Positions 16,018 through 25,113 of a DNA stretch of 64,000 nucleotides are shown here, in pieces. Source of the DNA: Candidatus Bipolaricaulota bacterium (GTDB lineage Bacteria; Bipolaricaulota; Bipolaricaulia; UBA7950; UBA9294); contig JANQEA010000035.1 of NCBI GenBank assembly GCA_028278555.1, positions 1 to 64,000 on the forward strand, written 5' to 3'. The position numbers were made by a program, and so were the translations under genes. Every line of letters begins with the position of its first letter. The first letter of the stretch is position 1. The notes below the pieces were generated by a model. It searched no databases and was not told where the DNA came from. It worked only from the letters and a program-made list of their open reading frames with translations.

Positions 16018-16865
16018 CCAGCGAACTGGAACAGGACACAAGCAGTTCTCTGGCAGATCTGAAGGATGGTTTGCGAGCCTTCGCGGAGACATACTTCGAA
16101 CTGCCAGAGTTCACAACGCGCGCTGCGTCTGGCGCCAAGCGATTGCTTCGATGGGCAACCATGTTGCCTTCTATCCTTGACCACGTCCCTGGTATCCTCG
16201 GAGAACTCACGCGGAATCAACTCATGCAGTACGTCGACTTCGGCTGGTACCCTGATTACCTTAACATGCCCTTCTCTGATCTTGCAGACCTCGGCGAGCA
16301 GTTGAGGTCTGGAGAACCGGCAGCGCACGAAGCTGCAGCTCAGTACTACAGGGACCGCTTGCCAACAATCGAGACAGAGCTTCGGCAATGCTGGCCTCCC
16401 AGGGAAGTGCCGCTGCATGAAGGCTTTGAAGCACACCGGCAGAAGCTGTTCTACTGCTCCATTCCGGTGTTTCTCGCTCAAGCAGACGGAATTGCCAGGG
16501 ATTGGATTGCCAACGAAAAACTCAATTCGCTCTACAGCAGATCCAAACTGCGTAGAGCGCTACGGAGAAGAATCGATAGGTTCCTCAAAGCCGCGGAGTG
16601 CAGCCCGCTCGAAAGAGAACTCAAGGGCGCATACGCTTTGGCTCTCATCACACCCTTGACAGAGGCCACCAAGATCAACGTGAGTCGGAACGAGAGGGCC
16701 AAGTTCGAGAGATCTCGGGGGTTCAACCGGAACCTCGTGATACACGGAGAGGACCAAACCTACGGGTCCGAGGAGAATAGCCTCAGGGCTGTTTCCTTTC
16801 TGTACTTCGTAAGCACCGTAGTCCGCCAACTCAGGAATCGGGAAACGGAGTTATCCGGCAGCTGA
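16014..16865 (+). CDS. HEPN-like protein, unrecognised family
   Basis: The 283-residue, mainly helical protein has no close family I can name. Near the C-terminus, FNRNLVIHGEDQTYG contains R-x4-H (Arg239, His244), the HEPN ribonuclease signature, followed by SEENSLRAVSFLYF as in abortive-infection and other HEPN proteins with an N-R-x4-HG pattern. A TTG at 16014 overlaps the Clp stop by four bases (TTGA), suggesting coupled translation, though the ribosome site is poor. Base and codon use are noticeably lower in GC than both neighbours, a sign of transfer. It could be a defence or stress RNase; that is inference. Confidence 0.6.
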   Translation: MTSELEQDTSSSLADLKDGLRAFAETYFELPEFTTRAASGAKRLLRWATMLPSILDHVPGILGELTRNQLMQYVDFGWYPDYLNMPFSDLADLGEQLRSGEPAAHEAAAQYYRDRLPTIETELRQCWPPREVPLHEGFEAHRQKLFYCSIPVFLAQADGIARDWIANEKLNSLYSRSKLRRALRRRIDRFLKAAECSPLERELKGAYALALITPLTEATKINVSRNERAKFERSRGFNRNLVIHGEDQTYGSEENSLRAVSFLYFVSTVVRQLRNRETELSGS

Positions 16866-16891
16866 GTCTCGTCCATCTGCACAAGTCTGTG

Positions 16892-17767
16892 CTAGACGTC
16901 CGGGAAGAGACCGCCCGAGCTGGGGGGCGATTCGGATTCGACCGCAGCCGCTCCGAGCTCCGCCAAGGCCTGCTCGAGTTGCGCTTCGGAGAGGGCTCCG
17001 TGATGCCATTCGGGCAGGTTCTCCATGAACGAGACGCCCTTGCCGAGGACCGTATGCGCGGCGATCGCCGTCGGCTTCCCCGAGCCGCGTGACGCAAGGA
17101 ACGACGTGAACGCCGCCATGATCGCGTCGTAGTCGTGCCCGTCGATCTCGTGGACATTCCAGCCGAATGCGCGGAACTTCGCCGCGAGATCGTCGACGTT
17201 CATGACGTCCTTCGTGTAGCCGTCGATCTGGACGCCGTTCCAGTCGATCAATGCGCAGAGGTTGTCGACCCGATGGTGCACGGCGGCCGTCGCTGCCTCC
17301 CACGGCTGCCCTTCCTGCAGTTCCCCGTCGGAGACGAAGCAGTAGACGCGTGCATCGCGGGCGGCGAGCTTCGCCCCGATCGCCATTCCGAGGGCAACCG
17401 AGAGACCGTTGCCGAGGGATCCGCTCGATGCTTCGAGACCCGGGACCTTCCACGCCGTCGACGGATGCCCCTGGAGCATTGCTCCGAGCTTCCGGAAGCG
17501 CCAGAGCTCCTCACGAGGGAAGTAGCCGCGATCGGCCAGGACTGCGTAGAGGATCGGGCAGGTATGCCCGTTCGAAAGGACGAACCGATCTCGGTCGTCC
17601 CACTCCGGGCGGGCCGGGTCGTGGCGGAGGTACTTGTAGTAGAGGACCGTCAGCAGATCGGCCATCCCGAGTGCGCCACCCGGATGGCCGGAGTTCGCGT
17701 TCGTCACGATCCGGAGGACGTCGCTCCGCAGCTCGTTCGCTTTCCGCTTCAATTCGCCGATCTCCAC
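16892..17767 (-). CDS. Transketolase, N-terminal (thiamine-diphosphate binding) subunit
   Basis: The 291-residue protein corresponds to the first half of transketolase as found in split enzymes. Motifs: TNANSGHPGGALGMADLLTV, FVLSNGHTCPILYAVLADRG, LGNGLSVALGMAIGAK, and the cofactor segment CFVSDGELQEGQPWEA followed by IDWNGVQIDG. AAAGGAG lies before the GTG at 17767. The C-terminal subunit, normally directly downstream, is not here: the next gene converges. It sits 70 bases after pyrB in the same direction, linking pentose-phosphate chemistry to pyrimidine synthesis. Confidence 0.92.
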   Translation of the reverse strand: MEIGELKRKANELRSDVLRIVTNANSGHPGGALGMADLLTVLYYKYLRHDPARPEWDDRDRFVLSNGHTCPILYAVLADRGYFPREELWRFRKLGAMLQGHPSTAWKVPGLEASSGSLGNGLSVALGMAIGAKLAARDARVYCFVSDGELQEGQPWEAATAAVHHRVDNLCALIDWNGVQIDGYTKDVMNVDDLAAKFRAFGWNVHEIDGHDYDAIMAAFTSFLASRGSGKPTAIAAHTVLGKGVSFMENLPEWHHGALSEAQLEQALAELGAAAVESESPPSSGGLFPDV

Positions 17768-17837
17768 CGGTCCGCTCCTTTCCGCTCCGGGCTGATCATA
17801 TCGAGTCGCGACACGCGATGGTAGAACGCGAACGTGA

Positions 17838-18761
17838 TTAGCCCGCCACCATCGCCAGGAGGGCCATCCGGATCGGAACGCCGTTCGCCGCCTGGCGGAA
17901 GTAGGCCGCACCCGGAAGGCCGTCGACATCGGTCGCGATCTCGTTGACCCGCGGGAGGGGATGCATGATCGTCATCGACTCCTTCCCTCCAGCGAGCATC
18001 TCGCGATCGAGGATGTAGGCGTCCTTCAGCCGATCGTACTCTCTCGGATCGTCGAATCGCTCGCGCTGGATCCGCGTCATGTAGAGCACGTCGCACGCGG
18101 CGATCGCGTCGGTCAGCGACTCCGTCTCGCGGACGGGCATCCCTTTCGAACAGAGCCGATCGACAATCTCGTTCGGCATCCGGAGGGCCTCCGGTGAAGC
18201 GAAGACGAACTCAATTCCGTAGTCGGCAAGGAGATCGGCGAGGGAGTGGACCGTCCTCCCGTTCTTCAGATCGCCGGCAAGCGCAACCGTCAGGCCGTCG
18301 ACTGTCCCTTGCTCCTTGACGATCGTGTAGAGGTCGAGGAGGGACTGCGTCGGGTGCTGCCCGGCGCCGTCGCCTGCATTGAGGATCGGCACGTGCGTCG
18401 CCCGGGCCGCTTCCTCCGCAGCGCCGATCTGCGGATGGCGGAGGACGATGACATCGGCGTACCCTTCGACCGTCCTGATCGTGTCGTGGAGCGACTCGCC
18501 CTTCGCAGCGGACGAGCTCTTCGCCTCGGCAACGCTGACGACACGACCGCTGAGCCGGAGCATCGCCGCCTCGAACGACAGTCGCGTCCGCGTGCTCGGC
18601 TCGTAGAAGAGGGTCGCGAGGACCTTCCCGCGAAGGGCATCGAGAATCTCCCCGGCCTCGAGTGCCGCCTCGTAGCGACGTGCCGTTTCGAGAATCCGAT
18701 CGATCTCCTCCGTGCTGAACTGGTCCGCTCGGAGCACGTCCTTGCTCGAAAGCCTCTCCAT
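17838..18761 (-). CDS. pyrB: Aspartate carbamoyltransferase catalytic subunit
   Basis: PyrB joins carbamoyl phosphate to aspartate, the committed step of pyrimidine synthesis. The 307-residue protein has the carbamoyl phosphate loop FYEPSTRTRLSFEAAM, the 80s loop lysine region AKSSSAAKGESLHDT, GDGAGQHPTQSLLDL, and the aspartate-domain motif MHPLPRVNEI. GAGGAGG precedes the ATG at 18761. It lies 38 bases after the hydantoinase-like gene. A pyrI regulatory subunit is not adjacent. Confidence 0.95.
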   Translation of the reverse strand: MERLSSKDVLRADQFSTEEIDRILETARRYEAALEAGEILDALRGKVLATLFYEPSTRTRLSFEAAMLRLSGRVVSVAEAKSSSAAKGESLHDTIRTVEGYADVIVLRHPQIGAAEEAARATHVPILNAGDGAGQHPTQSLLDLYTIVKEQGTVDGLTVALAGDLKNGRTVHSLADLLADYGIEFVFASPEALRMPNEIVDRLCSKGMPVRETESLTDAIAACDVLYMTRIQRERFDDPREYDRLKDAYILDREMLAGGKESMTIMHPLPRVNEIATDVDGLPGAAYFRQAANGVPIRMALLAMVAG

Positions 18762-18799
18762 CACGCTTCCTCCTCTCGATCCGTCAACGCACATCTCAG

Positions 18800-20188
18800 T
18801 TACACGAGTTCGCTCAGCGCGGCACGCCCGGCGACCGTCGGGAGGAATCGCCCGTCCCCGGGTCGCGCGACGAGCTCGCCGTTTTCGACCACCATGGCTC
18901 CCCGCTGAATCGATGCGACCATCTTCCCCGTACACGCGCGCCCCTCGTAGGCGGTGTAGCGCGCCTGCGAGTGTTGGTTGGCGTGCTCGATCGTCCATCG
19001 GGGTTCCGGATCGAAGACGACCAGATCGGCGTCGCTTCCCGGCCGGAGCGCCCCCTTCCTCGGGAAGAGCCCGAAGATCCGCGCCGGATTCTCGCACAGG
19101 ACCCGGACGAGCCGCGGCCAGTCGATTCGCCCGTTTCGGATCCCTTCATCGTGGACGAGTGCGAGCATCGTCTCGACCTGCGGGGAGCCGTAGGGCGCGT
19201 CGAAGAAGTCGTCATCGAGTTGCTTCTCCTTCGGCGCGTGGTCACTGGCGATCGTGTCGATCGTTCCACCGGCGAGACCCGCCCAGAGCGCCATCCGATC
19301 CTCTTCGTCGCGGAGCGGTGGGCCGATCTTCAGGAGCGGACCGAGCCGGAGAAGATCCTCATGCGTCAGGGTCAGATACTGCGGGCACGTCTCGGCGTAG
19401 ACCGTCGAGCCGTTCGCCCGGGCGGCCGCGACAACGTCGATCCCGAGGGAGGCCGTCATGTGGGGGATGTACAACGGGCAGCCGGCGACTCGCGCGATGG
19501 CGATCGCCCGGTGGATCGCCTCGGCCTCGAGAACAGCCGGTCGGGTCTCGACAAACGACGCCTTCGGGTCGCGCCCTTCTTCGAGCATCCGGTCCTGGAG
19601 ATAGTCGGTCGCGAGGCCGTTCTCGGCGTGGACCATCCCCATTCCGCCGACCCGGGCGATGATGTCCAGCGTCCGCAACAGCTGGTAATCGTCGGTCATC
19701 CAGCCAAGCTTCGCGTAGGTCATGAACATCTTGAACGAGGTGACCCCCTCGTCGATCGCGTCCGGGATCTCGTGCGATTGGTTCTTCGGATTGAACAGAC
19801 CGCCGTGCAACGCAAAGTCGAGGACCGAGCCAGATTCGCCCTCCTCACGGTATCCGCGGATCGTCTCGAGCAGTCCATCCCCCGACCGCGCATAGGCGAA
19901 GTGGATCACGGTTGTCACGCCGCCGTGGGCAGCCGTCACCGAGAGTCCGCGGAGGTCGTCGAGGTAGACCGGATGGGTGTGGACGTCGAGGATTCCGGGC
20001 AAGACATAGCAGTCCGACGCATCGATCGTCCGCTCGGCGACCGCGTCGAGGTTGGGGCCGACTGCTGCGATCGTTCCGCCGCGGATCGCCACGTCCGCGC
20101 GGACCACTCCGTCGCCGTCGACCACCCGACCACCGCGAACGATCAGATCGAGTCGAGCATCCCGCTTGTTGCTCGTCATTTCGTGCAT
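18800..20188 (-). CDS. Dihydropyrimidinase/dihydroorotase-family cyclic amidohydrolase
   Basis: The 462-residue metal-dependent amidohydrolase has the metal motif DVHTHP, the carbamylated-lysine strand GVTSFKMFMTYAK, VHAENG, the dihydropyrimidinase-like ETCPQYLTL, and TIASDHAP with the catalytic aspartate. Sequence features lean toward dihydropyrimidinase/hydantoinase rather than classical PyrC, but its position directly before pyrB suggests it may act as the dihydroorotase. The start is ATG at 20188 (GGAGGGGG twelve bases upstream) or ATG at 20179. It is the first gene of the pyrB-transketolase operon. Confidence 0.85.
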   Translation of the reverse strand: MHEMTSNKRDARLDLIVRGGRVVDGDGVVRADVAIRGGTIAAVGPNLDAVAERTIDASDCYVLPGILDVHTHPVYLDDLRGLSVTAAHGGVTTVIHFAYARSGDGLLETIRGYREEGESGSVLDFALHGGLFNPKNQSHEIPDAIDEGVTSFKMFMTYAKLGWMTDDYQLLRTLDIIARVGGMGMVHAENGLATDYLQDRMLEEGRDPKASFVETRPAVLEAEAIHRAIAIARVAGCPLYIPHMTASLGIDVVAAARANGSTVYAETCPQYLTLTHEDLLRLGPLLKIGPPLRDEEDRMALWAGLAGGTIDTIASDHAPKEKQLDDDFFDAPYGSPQVETMLALVHDEGIRNGRIDWPRLVRVLCENPARIFGLFPRKGALRPGSDADLVVFDPEPRWTIEHANQHSQARYTAYEGRACTGKMVASIQRGAMVVENGELVARPGDGRFLPTVAGRAALSELV

Positions 20189-20288
20189 GATTCTATTCGA
20201 CCCCCTCCCTGGATGCAGCTACGGATTCGACCGGGGTGCGTCTATTCAGTTTCCCCCGTACCATCAGCTCGAGAGGGGGCAACCCGGG

Positions 20289-20762
20289 ATGATCGAGGCG
20301 ACACTCTGTTTCCTTCTCGACGGCGATCCGCCGTGTCGAGTCCTGCTCGGGAGGAAGAAGCGGGGCTTCGGAGAGGGAAAGCTGAACGGATTCGGTGGGA
20401 AGGTCCACCCAGACGAGACACCGATCCGGACGATCGTCCGCGAAGTCGCCGAGGAAGCGGGCGTCTCCGTCACGCTCGATCGACTCCGTTCTGCGGGGAC
20501 AATCACGTTCACGTTCCCCTTCCATCCGGCGTACGACCATCACGTCCACCTCTTCGTGGCGACGGACTGGGACGGTGAAGTGCGGGAGAGCGCCGAGATG
20601 GAACCGTCTTGGTTCCCGATCGCCGAGATTCCCTACAAACGAATGTGGGACGACGATCGCTACTGGCTTCCGCTCGTCCTCTCGGGGAAGAGGATTCGGG
20701 CAGCCTTCTCGTTCGCGGAGGACAACGAAACCGTCGCGACCGCGGAGATCGAGGAGCTGTAG
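20289..20762 (+). CDS. NUDIX hydrolase, MTH1/MutT-like
   Basis: The 157-residue protein has a full Nudix box, GKVHPDETPIRTIVREVAEE followed by AGV, preceded by KKRGFGEGKLNGFGG, a pattern typical of MTH1-type 8-oxo-dGTP diphosphatases, and the downstream WFPIAEIPYKRMWDDDRYW, also like MTH1. It probably sanitises oxidised purine nucleotides. The ATG at 20289 follows GAGAGGGGG at a slightly long spacing. It is divergent from the hydantoinase-like gene and converges on the HD-GYP regulator. Confidence 0.88.
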   Translation: MIEATLCFLLDGDPPCRVLLGRKKRGFGEGKLNGFGGKVHPDETPIRTIVREVAEEAGVSVTLDRLRSAGTITFTFPFHPAYDHHVHLFVATDWDGEVRESAEMEPSWFPIAEIPYKRMWDDDRYWLPLVLSGKRIRAAFSFAEDNETVATAEIEEL

Positions 20763-20781
20763 TCAGCAGACTGGCAGGCGG

Positions 20782-22311
20782 TCACGCCTCTCTTGGATCC
20801 GCTACCTCGAACGCAAACCGCCCTTCCCGGAAGAGACAGAGACATGCATCGGCGGCTTCCGGATCGTAGCGGCCGCCCTTTCCGCCTTCGATCTCCGCCA
20901 ACGCGACATCGATTCCCAAGGCGGCGCGATACGGACGGTGGGAGGCCATCGCCTCGACGGTGTCAGCGACAGCGAGGATTCTTGCCTCGACCAGAGTTTC
21001 GTCGGACCGGAGGCCCTGCGGATACCCCGTTCCATCGACCCGCTCGTGATGCTGGAGAACGATTTGCGCCAACGGCCACGGAAACGCCACGCTCTCAAGG
21101 ATGTCGTACGCGACCCGTGGGTGCGTCTGGATCAGCGCCATCTCCATGTCGGTCAGCGCGCTCGGCTTGCTGAGGATCTCGGCCGGGACGGCCATCTTGC
21201 CGATGTCGTGCATCAGCCCCGCTGCGCGCATTCCCTCGAGCCGATCTCGATCGAGTCCCATCTCCTCAGCGATCGCCACGGCCAGCTCGGTAACGCGACG
21301 CTGATGGCCGGCAGTATACGGATCTCTCGTCTCGGTCGTCCGTCCGATCGCCTCGATCGTCCCCTGCAGCGCCGCGTGGAGCGCCGCCTCCGCCTCGACC
21401 GTTGCCGTGATGTCGTACTTCGAAACGAGGACCCGATCCAACGAATCCTCGGATCCGGGAGCGACCACCCACCGTAACGCGACGTGCTTCTCGGTGCCGT
21501 CGAGCGTCTGATCGACCGTGGTCTTCTCGAACGATCTGGCGCCTTCGGCAATCAAGACAAGCTGATCGGCGTACTCCCGACGTGATCGTTTCGTCAGCAC
21601 CCCCTCCAGGCTCCCCAGCAACTGCTCCTTCGATTCCGCGCTGTGAAGCGTCAAGGTCGCCTCGTTGACGTCGTCCACACGCACGAGCCGAATGCACGCA
21701 TCGACCACCTCGGGGTGTTCTTCGAAGTACCCGGCAGGGTCTCCCAGCATCTCGTGCCGACGAGCATCAAGGAAGCTCTTCACCTCGGAGTAGTCTTCCA
21801 GCCAGAGCGAGATCGGCGAGTTCTCGAACAGCGTCCGGTAGTTCGCCTCGCTTGCACGCAACGCGTCTGTCTTCCGCGAAACCTCTTGTTCCAGGTCCTC
21901 CTGGTACCGACGATTCTCTTCTTCGAGCTGCGCGCGCCGGTCCGCGAGCGTCTTCACGCGAACGGCACTCGCAATGACAGCTCGGATCTCGTTCTGTGAA
22001 ATCGGTTTGGACAAGTAATCGAACGCGCCGGCGCGGACCGCCGCGGCCGCCGTCTCGACGTTCGGCTCTCCGGTGATCATCACGACCTGCACATCCGGCC
22101 CGATTGAGCGAATCCGGTCGAGGAGCGCAACGCCGGTCACCCGCGGGAGGATGATGTCCGTAACCACGATGTCGAACGAGTCTTCTCCGAGAAGGCTGAG
22201 CGCCTCTTCGGCGTCCTCCGCCGTGAGCACCTCGTGCCCGTCCTCCTCGATGAACTCCCTCAGCGTCGTTCGGATGCTCTTCTCGTCATCGACAACGAGG
22301 ATTCGCGCCAT
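20782..22311 (-). CDS. Response regulator with PAS-like and HD-GYP output (c-di-GMP phosphodiesterase)
   Basis: The 509-residue protein has a receiver domain (residues 1-120: Asp52 in VTDIILP as phosphoacceptor, Lys102 in YLSKPI), a coiled coil (about 120-150), a PAS-like segment (NYRTLFENSPISLWLEDYSE onward), then an HD-GYP domain with LMHDIGKMAVP (His368) and HHERVDGTGYP from residue 421. This is the RpfG-like design: a phosphorylated receiver controls breakdown of cyclic di-GMP. GGGGGAG precedes the ATG at 22311; the open frame extends 16 codons further. No partner kinase is adjacent. Confidence 0.92.
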   Translation of the reverse strand: MARILVVDDEKSIRTTLREFIEEDGHEVLTAEDAEEALSLLGEDSFDIVVTDIILPRVTGVALLDRIRSIGPDVQVVMITGEPNVETAAAAVRAGAFDYLSKPISQNEIRAVIASAVRVKTLADRRAQLEEENRRYQEDLEQEVSRKTDALRASEANYRTLFENSPISLWLEDYSEVKSFLDARRHEMLGDPAGYFEEHPEVVDACIRLVRVDDVNEATLTLHSAESKEQLLGSLEGVLTKRSRREYADQLVLIAEGARSFEKTTVDQTLDGTEKHVALRWVVAPGSEDSLDRVLVSKYDITATVEAEAALHAALQGTIEAIGRTTETRDPYTAGHQRRVTELAVAIAEEMGLDRDRLEGMRAAGLMHDIGKMAVPAEILSKPSALTDMEMALIQTHPRVAYDILESVAFPWPLAQIVLQHHERVDGTGYPQGLRSDETLVEARILAVADTVEAMASHRPYRAALGIDVALAEIEGGKGGRYDPEAADACLCLFREGRFAFEVADPREA

Positions 22312-22357
22312 CGGACTCCCCCGTTCGGATACCGTCAACCCCTCACCCTCTCGGGAC

Positions 22358-22366
22358 ATTCTAGCA
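22358..22366 (-). promoter_or_regulatory. Extended -10 promoter of the HD-GYP regulator
   Basis: Minus-strand TGCTAGAAT (22366-22358) is an extended -10 element about 45 bases before the ATG at 22311. Confidence 0.45.
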
Positions 22367-22464
22367 TGGATCGGATCGGTCCCTAGTCGCTACGATTGGA
22401 CGATCGGCCAACCCTCGAGTATGAATGAACCCTTCACTCTCGTTCTGCCGAGGAAGAGGAAACG

Positions 22465-23580
22465 ATGAACGACGCAGCCCCATCGAAACCGCAACGGGTC
22501 CGCTCCCTCGGGATTCTTCCCGGGGATCTTCCGACCGGCCCGCTCAACGGAATCACCGATGTCGAAGGTTTGGCGGTCGGTCAGACCACGCGGATCGTGG
22601 GAGACGATGTCCGGACCGGCGCAACGGCAATCCTCCCTCACGCCGGGAACCTCCTCCAAGACCGAGTTCCCGCCGGACTCGCTGTCGCCAACGGCCACGG
22701 GAAGCTGATGGGAGGGACGCAGATCGCCGAACTCGGCGAGATCGAGACGCCGATCGTCCTGACGAACACCCTTGCCGTCCCCCGAGCCGCCGAGGCGATT
22801 CTCGACTGGACGCTCGCCGTTCCGGACAACGGAACCGCGATCTCGATCAACCCAGTCGTCGGCGAGACAAACGATGGGCGGCTGAACGCGATCGAGAACC
22901 GCTCGCTCACCGTGGCGGAGATTCGACGTGCGATCGAGATCGCCGTGCCGAGCCCTGTCGAGGAAGGATGCGTCGGCGCCGGGACCGGAACGGTGGCGAT
23001 GGGGTGGAAGGCAGGAATCGGGACGAGCTCCCGTGTCCTTCCCCAGAAGGATGGAGCATACACCCTCGGTGTCCTCGTCCAATCGAATTTCCCCGGGTGT
23101 CTCCGCCTGCTCGGCGCTCCCATCGGACGACTTCTCGGGAGAGGCGATCCGTCGACGCTGGACGGTCCGCACGAACCCGACGCAGGCTCGATCATGATTG
23201 TCGTCGCCACCAATGCGCCCCTCTCCGACAGGAACCTCACGCGCCTCGCCCGACGCGCCTTCGCCGGCTTGGCACGGACCGGTGCGACATTCACCAACGG
23301 CTCTGGTGACTACGCGATTGCCTTCTCCACCGCGGAATCGGTCCGCCGAACGCCGGAGCGACGCCGAGGAGCATCGTCGGTCTCCAACCTGGCGAACGAA
23401 TCCGTCTCGCCTCTCTTCCAAGCGACGATCGAGGCGACCGAGGAGGCGATCTACAACTCGCTCTTCACTGCCACGACGATGACCGGTCGAAACGGCCGAA
23501 CGATCGAGGCGCTTCCGAACGATCGTGTGCTCGCTCTTCTACGCCGGCAGACCGCGCACTCCGAGGACACCCCTGCATGA
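22465..23580 (+). CDS. P1 family (DmpA-type) autoprocessed aminopeptidase
   Basis: DmpA-type enzymes are self-cleaving N-terminal nucleophile peptidases acting on D- or beta-amino acid peptides. The 371-residue protein begins with GPLNGITDVEGLAVG, contains TAILPHAGNLLQDRVPAG and ETNDGRLNAIENRSLT, and has the cleavage site DAGSIMIVVATNAPLSDRNL, in which Ser242 becomes the nucleophile. AGAGGAAACG precedes the ATG. A candidate promoter, TTGGAC (22396-22401), 18 bases, TATGAA (22420-22425), lies upstream. Its stop overlaps the next gene (ATGA). Confidence 0.92.
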   Translation: MNDAAPSKPQRVRSLGILPGDLPTGPLNGITDVEGLAVGQTTRIVGDDVRTGATAILPHAGNLLQDRVPAGLAVANGHGKLMGGTQIAELGEIETPIVLTNTLAVPRAAEAILDWTLAVPDNGTAISINPVVGETNDGRLNAIENRSLTVAEIRRAIEIAVPSPVEEGCVGAGTGTVAMGWKAGIGTSSRVLPQKDGAYTLGVLVQSNFPGCLRLLGAPIGRLLGRGDPSTLDGPHEPDAGSIMIVVATNAPLSDRNLTRLARRAFAGLARTGATFTNGSGDYAIAFSTAESVRRTPERRRGASSVSNLANESVSPLFQATIEATEEAIYNSLFTATTMTGRNGRTIEALPNDRVLALLRRQTAHSEDTPA

Positions 23581-24323
23581 CGGACCTCTGGACAGCCTAC
23601 CGGCAGCTGGAGCGGACGATGTACCGCGCGTGGCCGTCTTTCGAGGCAATCGAGTACGACGGCTGGGTCGTTCGATTCGCCGACGGTTATACGAAGCGCG
23701 CCAATTCGGTCAACCCGCAATTCGGGTCGACGCTCCCCCTTCCCGAGAAGATCGCCCACTGCGAGGGGTTGTACGCCGAACGCGGACTGCCGACGATCTT
23801 TCGGCTGACGCCGTTCTCACAGCCCGAGGATCTCGACCGGACCCTCACCGCCGCCGGATACACCGCGCTCGACCGGACGCTCGTGATGGAGGCGAACGTC
23901 GACCGAAGGCTGGATACCGAGTCCGAACGCGTGGTCCACGTCTCGGACGAAGCGTGGCGCACTGCGTTCGACCGACTCCACCCGCTCGGCCCGTCCGACC
24001 GAGCGGCGCACCACCGGATCGTCCGAACAGCCGAGGGCGCACGGTGCTTCGCGACCGTCGAGCAGCACGACGAATCGATCGCCTGCGGACTCGGCGTTCT
24101 CGTCGACGACGCGGTCGGCCTGTTCGATCTCTTCACGGCGGAGGCGAGCCGACGCCGCGGTCACGGAGCGGCGATCGCCCGATCGATCCTCCGCTGGGCG
24201 TATGGTCGCGGCGCTCGGACTGCGTTCCTCCAGGTGCACAGTCAAAACGATGCGGCTCGACGACTCTATCGCCGACTCGGGTTCGAGATCGCCTACCCCT
24301 ATTGGTATCGCCTCGCTCCATGA
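23577..24323 (+). CDS. GNAT-family N-acetyltransferase
   Basis: The 248-residue protein has an N-terminal region beginning TDLWTAYRQLERTMYRAWP and a C-terminal GNAT domain: LFDLFTAEASRRRGHGAAIARSIL contains the acetyl-CoA pyrophosphate loop (R-R-R-G-H-G-A) and FLQVHSQNDAARRLYRRLGF the final strand and helix. The substrate is unknown. It overlaps the DmpA-type gene by ATGA and is co-transcribed; an N-acetylated peptide or amino acid link is only a guess. Confidence 0.87.
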   Translation: MTDLWTAYRQLERTMYRAWPSFEAIEYDGWVVRFADGYTKRANSVNPQFGSTLPLPEKIAHCEGLYAERGLPTIFRLTPFSQPEDLDRTLTAAGYTALDRTLVMEANVDRRLDTESERVVHVSDEAWRTAFDRLHPLGPSDRAAHHRIVRTAEGARCFATVEQHDESIACGLGVLVDDAVGLFDLFTAEASRRRGHGAAIARSILRWAYGRGARTAFLQVHSQNDAARRLYRRLGFEIAYPYWYRLAP

Positions 24324-24369
24324 TCTCGACCGGCGCGGTCCTTCCTCGAGCAGCCTGCCGTTCGATCTC

Positions 24370-25113
24370 CTAGGCCGCTTCTGGAAGGAGGAATTGCACC
24401 GGGAAGTCGAACCGGCTCCACGCAGTCTCGACGACGGCGCGAAACCGAGCATCGACCGGTTCGCAGAGTCCCTCGATCGTCCGCCGCGTCGTGCGGACGA
24501 TGTAGAGATCCGGCTCGAGTTCCGCAAGCACTTCGCCGAGACTCTTCAGATCCTCCGGCGAGTCGCCCACCCCCCGGACGAACACGCCGTGGAGCCATAG
24601 CCTCTGCTCGGAGAGTTCGGCCTTCAGCGTCCGGTAGCCGGTCAGTCTGTCCTGAAGGAGCGCGCTCCGGTGCGGACGCGAGAGCCGGAGGAACGTCGGC
24701 TCGTCGACACCGTCGAGGTTCCCTTGGATCGGATCGCAGTGCGCGATCTCCGCTCGAACCTGCGGATCGAGCAGGAGCGAACCGTTCGTGTAGACGGTGC
24801 GGGACGCACCGGGGTAGGCCTTCTTCAGCGCCAACGCGAGGTCGCCGAAGCCCGCGTAGAGCATCGGCTCTCCACTTCCGGTCAGGAAGAACGTATCCGG
24901 AATCCCATGCTCTTCGACGTGTTCCGCGATGGCATCGAGGACGTCTCCGACCGGGTGAAATGGTTCGCGCTCCATCGTCTTCTTCGTCGTGTTGACCCCC
25001 ACGCCACAGTAGATGCAGTCGTACGAGCAGACCTTCTTCGGACTGAAGTCGACGCCGACCGTGCTGCCGAGCAAGGGATGAGGATTCGGGCCGCTGATCG
25101 TCACAGGATCCAT
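24370..25113 (-). CDS. Radical SAM protein, COG0731 (TYW1-like) type
   Basis: The 247-residue protein binds a 4Fe-4S cluster through CSYDCIYC (Cys29, Cys33, Cys36) and S-adenosylmethionine through FLTGSGEPMLY and VYTNGSLL. The leading segment GSTVGVDFSPKKVCSYDCIYC is typical of the short Fe-S oxidoreductases of COG0731, whose substrates are mostly unknown. AAAGGAGG precedes the ATG at 25113. The gene is alone and converges on the GNAT gene. Confidence 0.88.
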   Translation of the reverse strand: MDPVTISGPNPHPLLGSTVGVDFSPKKVCSYDCIYCGVGVNTTKKTMEREPFHPVGDVLDAIAEHVEEHGIPDTFFLTGSGEPMLYAGFGDLALALKKAYPGASRTVYTNGSLLLDPQVRAEIAHCDPIQGNLDGVDEPTFLRLSRPHRSALLQDRLTGYRTLKAELSEQRLWLHGVFVRGVGDSPEDLKSLGEVLAELEPDLYIVRTTRRTIEGLCEPVDARFRAVVETAWSRFDFPVQFLLPEAA

